From Acidobacteriota bacterium (GTDB lineage: Bacteria > Acidobacteriota > Terriglobia > Terriglobales > Acidobacteriaceae): DNA of 8,169 nt. How positions within the stretch are numbered: the stretch's first letter is position 1; each line of letters opens with the position of its first letter. Both the position numbers and the translations under genes were made by a program. The notes beneath the pieces are model-generated. The model had not been told where the DNA came from. It saw only the letters and a list, made by a program, of their open reading frames with translations, and made no database searches. Positions 4,784 through 8,169 of the stretch are shown piece after piece. The stretch is from contig JAJXXG010000260.1 in assembly GCA_021781255.1 (NCBI GenBank), positions 1 to 8,169 of the forward strand, in the 5' to 3' direction.

Positions 4784-7153
4784 TTGTTTGAATTCAGAGT
4801 TGGCCGTGCGTGGCTCGGGCCTGGATTGGGCAGTGTTTTGCTTTTTGTTCTGGCCGGCAACGCTTCGCCAGGCCAGACGATCATTGGTGAGGTTCCTCAT
4901 CCCACGGCGATGCGGGCTGAGCGATCCCCAGGCGGACTGATCGCGCGCAACGACCGCGAGGTGCTGGAGGTGACGGTCTGCGGGGATTCGCTGGTGCACG
5001 TAGTTGCCCGGCCGCTCAAGTCGCCTCCTCCAGCGGAGCAGAAGCCATGGATGCTTAACGCCCGGGATGCCTGTCCAGGCGCTGCATTTCAATTCACTCA
5101 ATCGGGCGATGATACATCTCTGACAACAGCGCGGTTGGCCGTCAGTCTGTCTGTGGCGCGAGGCAACCTGAGCTTCAAGACAACGCAGGGCGACACTCTA
5201 CTGCGCGAAAACGGCAATCTGCCGCGCACGTACGACGATGGGCCAATGCAGGCGCGCGCGCTCTACCAGGTTACAGATCGATTTTCTCCTGATGCGGTGG
5301 AGGCATTTTACGGGCTGGGGCAGCATCAGGGCGGACTGTTCAACTACCGCGGGAACACCGTTGAACTGGGGCAGAACAATACGGATGTGGCGATTCCCCT
5401 GCTGGTTTCGAGCAAGGGCTATGCGGTGCTGTGGAACACTGCGTCGTTCACCTATTTGGACAACCGCTTTCCGCTCGAACTCTCCTTTGCCTCCATGGCC
5501 AGTGACGCGGTGGATTATTACGTGCTGTATGGTCCGGAGATGGACCAGATCATCCACGCATACCGGGCGATGACGGGCCATGCGCCGATGTTGCCGCAGT
5601 GGGCCTATGGGCTGTTTCAGTCCAAGGATCGCTACGTTTCGCAGGCAGAGATCCTGGGGATTGCGGGCGAATACCGGGCGCGGCACATTCCACTGGACGC
5701 TATTGTGCAGGACTGGTTCTGGTGGAAGCCCGGCGGAGAAGGCGATCCGGTATTCAACAACAACTACACGGACGTGCCTGCGGAGCTGAAAACGCTGCAT
5801 GACGAGCACGTGCATGCCATGATTTCCGTGTGGGGTTTGATGGATGTGCAGTCGCACAACTATCAGGAGATGAAGAGGCGCGGCTTTGAGATTGCCGGCA
5901 CGCATGTCTACGATCCCACCAACCCGGAGGCGCGGGACTTCTACTGGGATGCACTGGTGAGCAAGCTGTTTGCGCAGGGATGGGATGCATTCTGGCTGGA
6001 CAGCGCCGAGCCGGAGGAACACTGGCCGCACGGGGGCGATGCCATTCTGCGCACGAAGGAACTGCACATTGGAAGCGGCGCCGAATACACAAACATCTTC
6101 CCGCTGGAGCACACGGGAGGCGTACAGGAGCATTGGAAGAAGGCCAACCCGGACAAGCGCGTCTTTCTCCTCACGCGCTCGGCGTTTCTGGGGCAGCAGC
6201 GCATTGGCGCGACGGTGTGGTCGGGCGATGTGTACGGCACGTGGTGGGGCCTGCGCCATCAGATTGCGGGAGGGCTGAACTTCGCGCTGTCGGGATACCC
6301 GTATTGGACAACCGATATCGGCGGCTACTGGCAGCCGTTCAACCGTCCACCCAGCGACCCGGCGTATCAGGAGCTTTACGCGCGCTGGTTCGAGTTTGGC
6401 GTGTTCTGCCCGGTGTTTCGTACCCACGGGCACCGCGACCATAACGAGTTGTGGGTCTACGACCGTGTTTATCCTGCTTTGCTTGCCTTCGATCGCCTGC
6501 GCTATCGGCTTCTGCCTTATGTCTACTCGCAGGCATGGAAGGTGACAAGCGAGGACTACACCATCCAGCGGCCGCTGGTGATGGACTTCAGGAAAGATCC
6601 CGCGACGTGGGAGATTGCCGACGAGTTTCTGTTTGGGCCGTCGATCCTGGTGAGTCCTGTGACAAAGGAGCACGCCACGGAGCGCACGGTTTATCTGCCG
6701 GCGTCTGCAGACTGGTATGACTTCTGGACAGGTGAGCGGGTGGCCGGCGGACGGGAAGTGACGGCGGCAGCGCCCATCGACAGGATCCCGCTGGACGTGC
6801 GCGCGGGCTCGATTGTGCCGCTGGGGCCTGTGATTGAATATGCCGGCCAGGCCGCCGATCCGATCGAGCTGCGCGTCTATCCCGGCGCTGATGGGGACTT
6901 CAATTTATACGAGGACGAGGGAGACGGCTACCGCTACGAGAAGGGCGCGCACACGATCATCCCCATGCATTGGGACGACGCGCACCACACGCTGACCATT
7001 GACGCGCGCCAGGGAAGCTATCCGGGGATGGCCGCAGGGCACACGTTCAACGTGGTGGTCGTGACCAGGGGGCATGGTGTTGGCGCGGATGCAACCGGCG
7101 CGCCTGACAGGGCGATTGATTACACGGGGGCGAAAGCCACTGTGAAGTTTTGA
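4784..7153 (+). CDS. Secreted glycoside hydrolase family 31, alpha-xylosidase-like
   Basis: A 789-residue GH31 retaining alpha-glycosidase. A signal peptide (about 1-27, hydrophobic core SVLLFVLAGNA) predicts export to the periplasm or beyond. The N-terminal beta-sandwich (about 40-250) contains FYGLGQHQGGLFNYRG. The TIM barrel (about 266-590) opens with MLPQWAYGLFQSKDRY and holds the catalytic residues. The nucleophile should be D406 in FWLDSAEPE and the acid/base D482 in VWSGDVYGTW; R546 and H548 lie in FRTHGH. C-terminal beta domains follow, the last a DUF5110-like domain around 690-770 with LYEDEGDG. The WLDSAEPE form of the nucleophile motif resembles Xyl31A-type alpha-xylosidases acting on xyloglucan fragments, not classic alpha-glucosidases. 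Substrate is therefore inferred, and an alpha-glucosidase remains possible. No PA14 insert is evident. The start is TTG, supported by GAGAGG. It follows a terminator-like hairpin closely and converges with the minus-strand foldase gene, so it is probably its own transcription unit. Confidence 0.92.
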   Translation: MFEFRVGRAWLGPGLGSVLLFVLAGNASPGQTIIGEVPHPTAMRAERSPGGLIARNDREVLEVTVCGDSLVHVVARPLKSPPPAEQKPWMLNARDACPGAAFQFTQSGDDTSLTTARLAVSLSVARGNLSFKTTQGDTLLRENGNLPRTYDDGPMQARALYQVTDRFSPDAVEAFYGLGQHQGGLFNYRGNTVELGQNNTDVAIPLLVSSKGYAVLWNTASFTYLDNRFPLELSFASMASDAVDYYVLYGPEMDQIIHAYRAMTGHAPMLPQWAYGLFQSKDRYVSQAEILGIAGEYRARHIPLDAIVQDWFWWKPGGEGDPVFNNNYTDVPAELKTLHDEHVHAMISVWGLMDVQSHNYQEMKRRGFEIAGTHVYDPTNPEARDFYWDALVSKLFAQGWDAFWLDSAEPEEHWPHGGDAILRTKELHIGSGAEYTNIFPLEHTGGVQEHWKKANPDKRVFLLTRSAFLGQQRIGATVWSGDVYGTWWGLRHQIAGGLNFALSGYPYWTTDIGGYWQPFNRPPSDPAYQELYARWFEFGVFCPVFRTHGHRDHNELWVYDRVYPALLAFDRLRYRLLPYVYSQAWKVTSEDYTIQRPLVMDFRKDPATWEIADEFLFGPSILVSPVTKEHATERTVYLPASADWYDFWTGERVAGGREVTAAAPIDRIPLDVRAGSIVPLGPVIEYAGQAADPIELRVYPGADGDFNLYEDEGDGYRYEKGAHTIIPMHWDDAHHTLTIDARQGSYPGMAAGHTFNVVVVTRGHGVGADATGAPDRAIDYTGAKATVKF

Positions 7154-7174
7154 GGGTGGGCCGCCTGCTATGCG

Positions 7175-8169
7175 TTACTTTGCGCCGTTCTTCAGGATTT
7201 CCTCGGCGTAGTAATTCCGCACCTTGGCCTGGTCGTGGAGCATTTCAAAGTAGGCGTTCTTGAGGAGTTGAGCGTGCGCCTCGCGCAGAAGCTGGCGGAT
7301 GGTCTGCTGCACACGCGGGTCATTCAATTCACGCTGTCCTGCGGGTTCGCGGGCAATGAGCTTGTAGATGGCATAGCCGACAATCCGGTGCCCCGGGCCC
7401 GCACTGTCATAGATGGGCAGGATCTCGGAAATGTCTCCGGGCTTGAGCTTGCTGATGGCGTTGTACGCTTCAGGGTCGCCATGCAGGGCTGATTCGCCCA
7501 CAAAGCCCATGTCGCCGCCGTTGGAGGCGGTGTTGGAATTGTCAGAGAACTGGATGGCCACGGCGCCAAAATCCTCGCCGCTCTTCAGGCGGTTAAAGAG
7601 GGCCTGAATCTTCTTTTTTGCGTCGGCTTCGCTGAAGGTCTTATTTTGCAGACTGCCGGCCTGCTGCATTGGCACCGCGCTGGCGACTATCTGCGCGAGA
7701 TGATACTGGGGCTCGATCAGGTTGAACTCAGCCTTATGCGCTGTGTAGTAGCTGCTGATGTCGGAGTCGGTGATATTGATCTTGGATTCGATTTCCTTGT
7801 TGAGCAGCTTTTCATTGGTCAGCGAGCGGCGGAGGTCGCGCTTGAGGTCATCGAGGCTGATGTTGCGCTGCTTGAGCTGCTTGTCAAATTCCTCTTCCGT
7901 GTAAGGCGCCTTCATCTCGGTCAGCTTGGCGTTTACATCTTCATCGGTGGCCGCGAGGTTGAGCTTGGCGGCGCGCTGCTGCAGGATTTCGTCTTCAATC
8001 AACTGGTGCAGGATGTTGAGGCGGACAATGTCGGCTTGCTCGGGGCTGGGCTCCTGGGGGTTGGCGCCGAGGCTGGCCTGGTAGTATTTTTCAACCTCCG
8101 CGCGCATGATGTCTTTGCCATTCACTGTCGCCATCACGTCGGGAGACGGTGCGTGGTGACACCCTGCCA
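7175..8169 (-). CDS. SurA/PrsA-like parvulin-domain lipoprotein (5' end outside window)
   Basis: The frame is open from the right edge down to a TAA at 7177-7175, giving 330 visible residues. The first in-frame start codons (GTG 8137-8135, ATG 8134-8132) are probably not the true start. The frame continues upstream as xTG-Ala-Gly-Cys (Cys codon 8161-8159), a good lipobox, so the signal peptide lies outside the window. After it comes DVMATVNGKDI, typical of the mature start of SurA/PrsA proteins. A SurA-like helical chaperone domain follows, then a PpiC-type parvulin domain from about 7700 to 7330 with IQFSDNSNTASNGGDMGFVGESAL. A charged helical tail ends it. Family members help secreted proteins fold, and many are peptidyl-prolyl isomerases. 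Here the two usual histidines of the parvulin fold appear replaced (Q at 7693-7691, A at 7372-7370), so it may act mainly as a chaperone. It converges with the GH31 gene, 21 bp away. Confidence 0.9.
   Translation of the reverse strand, partial: AGCHHAPSPDVMATVNGKDIMRAEVEKYYQASLGANPQEPSPEQADIVRLNILHQLIEDEILQQRAAKLNLAATDEDVNAKLTEMKAPYTEEEFDKQLKQRNISLDDLKRDLRRSLTNEKLLNKEIESKINITDSDISSYYTAHKAEFNLIEPQYHLAQIVASAVPMQQAGSLQNKTFSEADAKKKIQALFNRLKSGEDFGAVAIQFSDNSNTASNGGDMGFVGESALHGDPEAYNAISKLKPGDISEILPIYDSAGPGHRIVGYAIYKLIAREPAGQRELNDPRVQQTIRQLLREAHAQLLKNAYFEMLHDQAKVRNYYAEEILKNGAK

Noticed and set aside
5198..6673. A 491-residue minus-strand open frame opposite the GH31 gene
   Set aside because: It is the antisense shadow of a high-GC gene. 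The plus strand encodes a clear GH31 with catalytic motifs, and the antisense protein is rich in Arg and His without a recognisable family.
8132..8137. GTG or ATG at the N-terminal side of the foldase as its true start
   Set aside because: The frame continues upstream with a lipobox, and a protein of this family needs a signal peptide, so the start must lie beyond the window.

Overview
The window most resembles the chromosome of an acidobacterium (Acidobacteriota, probably class Terriglobia). That placement is an inference from three things: moderately high GC, the gene order tonB - exbB - exbD - exbD - TPR lipoprotein, and the style of the proteins (proline-tract TonB, PrsA/SurA-like lipoprotein, secreted GH31). 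No rRNA or species marker is present. The cell is clearly diderm, because TonB/ExbB/ExbD and a predicted outer-membrane lipoprotein are encoded.

Layout. Positions 1-696 hold the 3' part of secF, a Sec translocon accessory subunit, cut by the left edge. After a 165-bp gap with a possible promoter comes a plus-strand envelope-energisation cluster: tonB (862-1578), exbB (1716-2456), exbD copy 1 (2606-3046) and exbD copy 2 (3102-3539). A 312-bp gap without a gene follows, then a TPR lipoprotein gene (3852-4688). A strong hairpin at 4711-4749 probably ends that transcription. Only 34 bp after it starts a secreted GH31 glycosidase (4784-7153), most like alpha-xylosidases. Converging on it from the minus strand, with a 21-bp gap, is a SurA/PrsA-like parvulin-domain lipoprotein (7175-8169). 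Its 5' end lies outside the window, but its lipobox is just visible at the edge.

How the genes fit together. ExbB with two different ExbD proteins would form a proton-driven motor in the inner membrane. TonB carries its force across the periplasm, through a rigid 14-proline rod, to outer-membrane TonB-dependent transporters. The TPR lipoprotein is a plausible periplasmic partner, and its position recalls CpoB beside Tol-Pal, but this is not shown. GH31 could trim imported xylosylated oligosaccharides in the periplasm. SecF and the parvulin-like lipoprotein belong to export and folding of envelope proteins.

Points worth a second look are: a 14-bp hairpin between exbB and exbD1; two diverged exbD genes side by side; a TonB transmembrane helix without histidine; a parvulin domain lacking both usual histidines; and a GH31 of the alpha-xylosidase type that seems to lack a PA14 insert. 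I saw no CRISPR array, insertion sequence, tRNA, rRNA or phage gene, and nothing that clearly amounts to a wholly new system.
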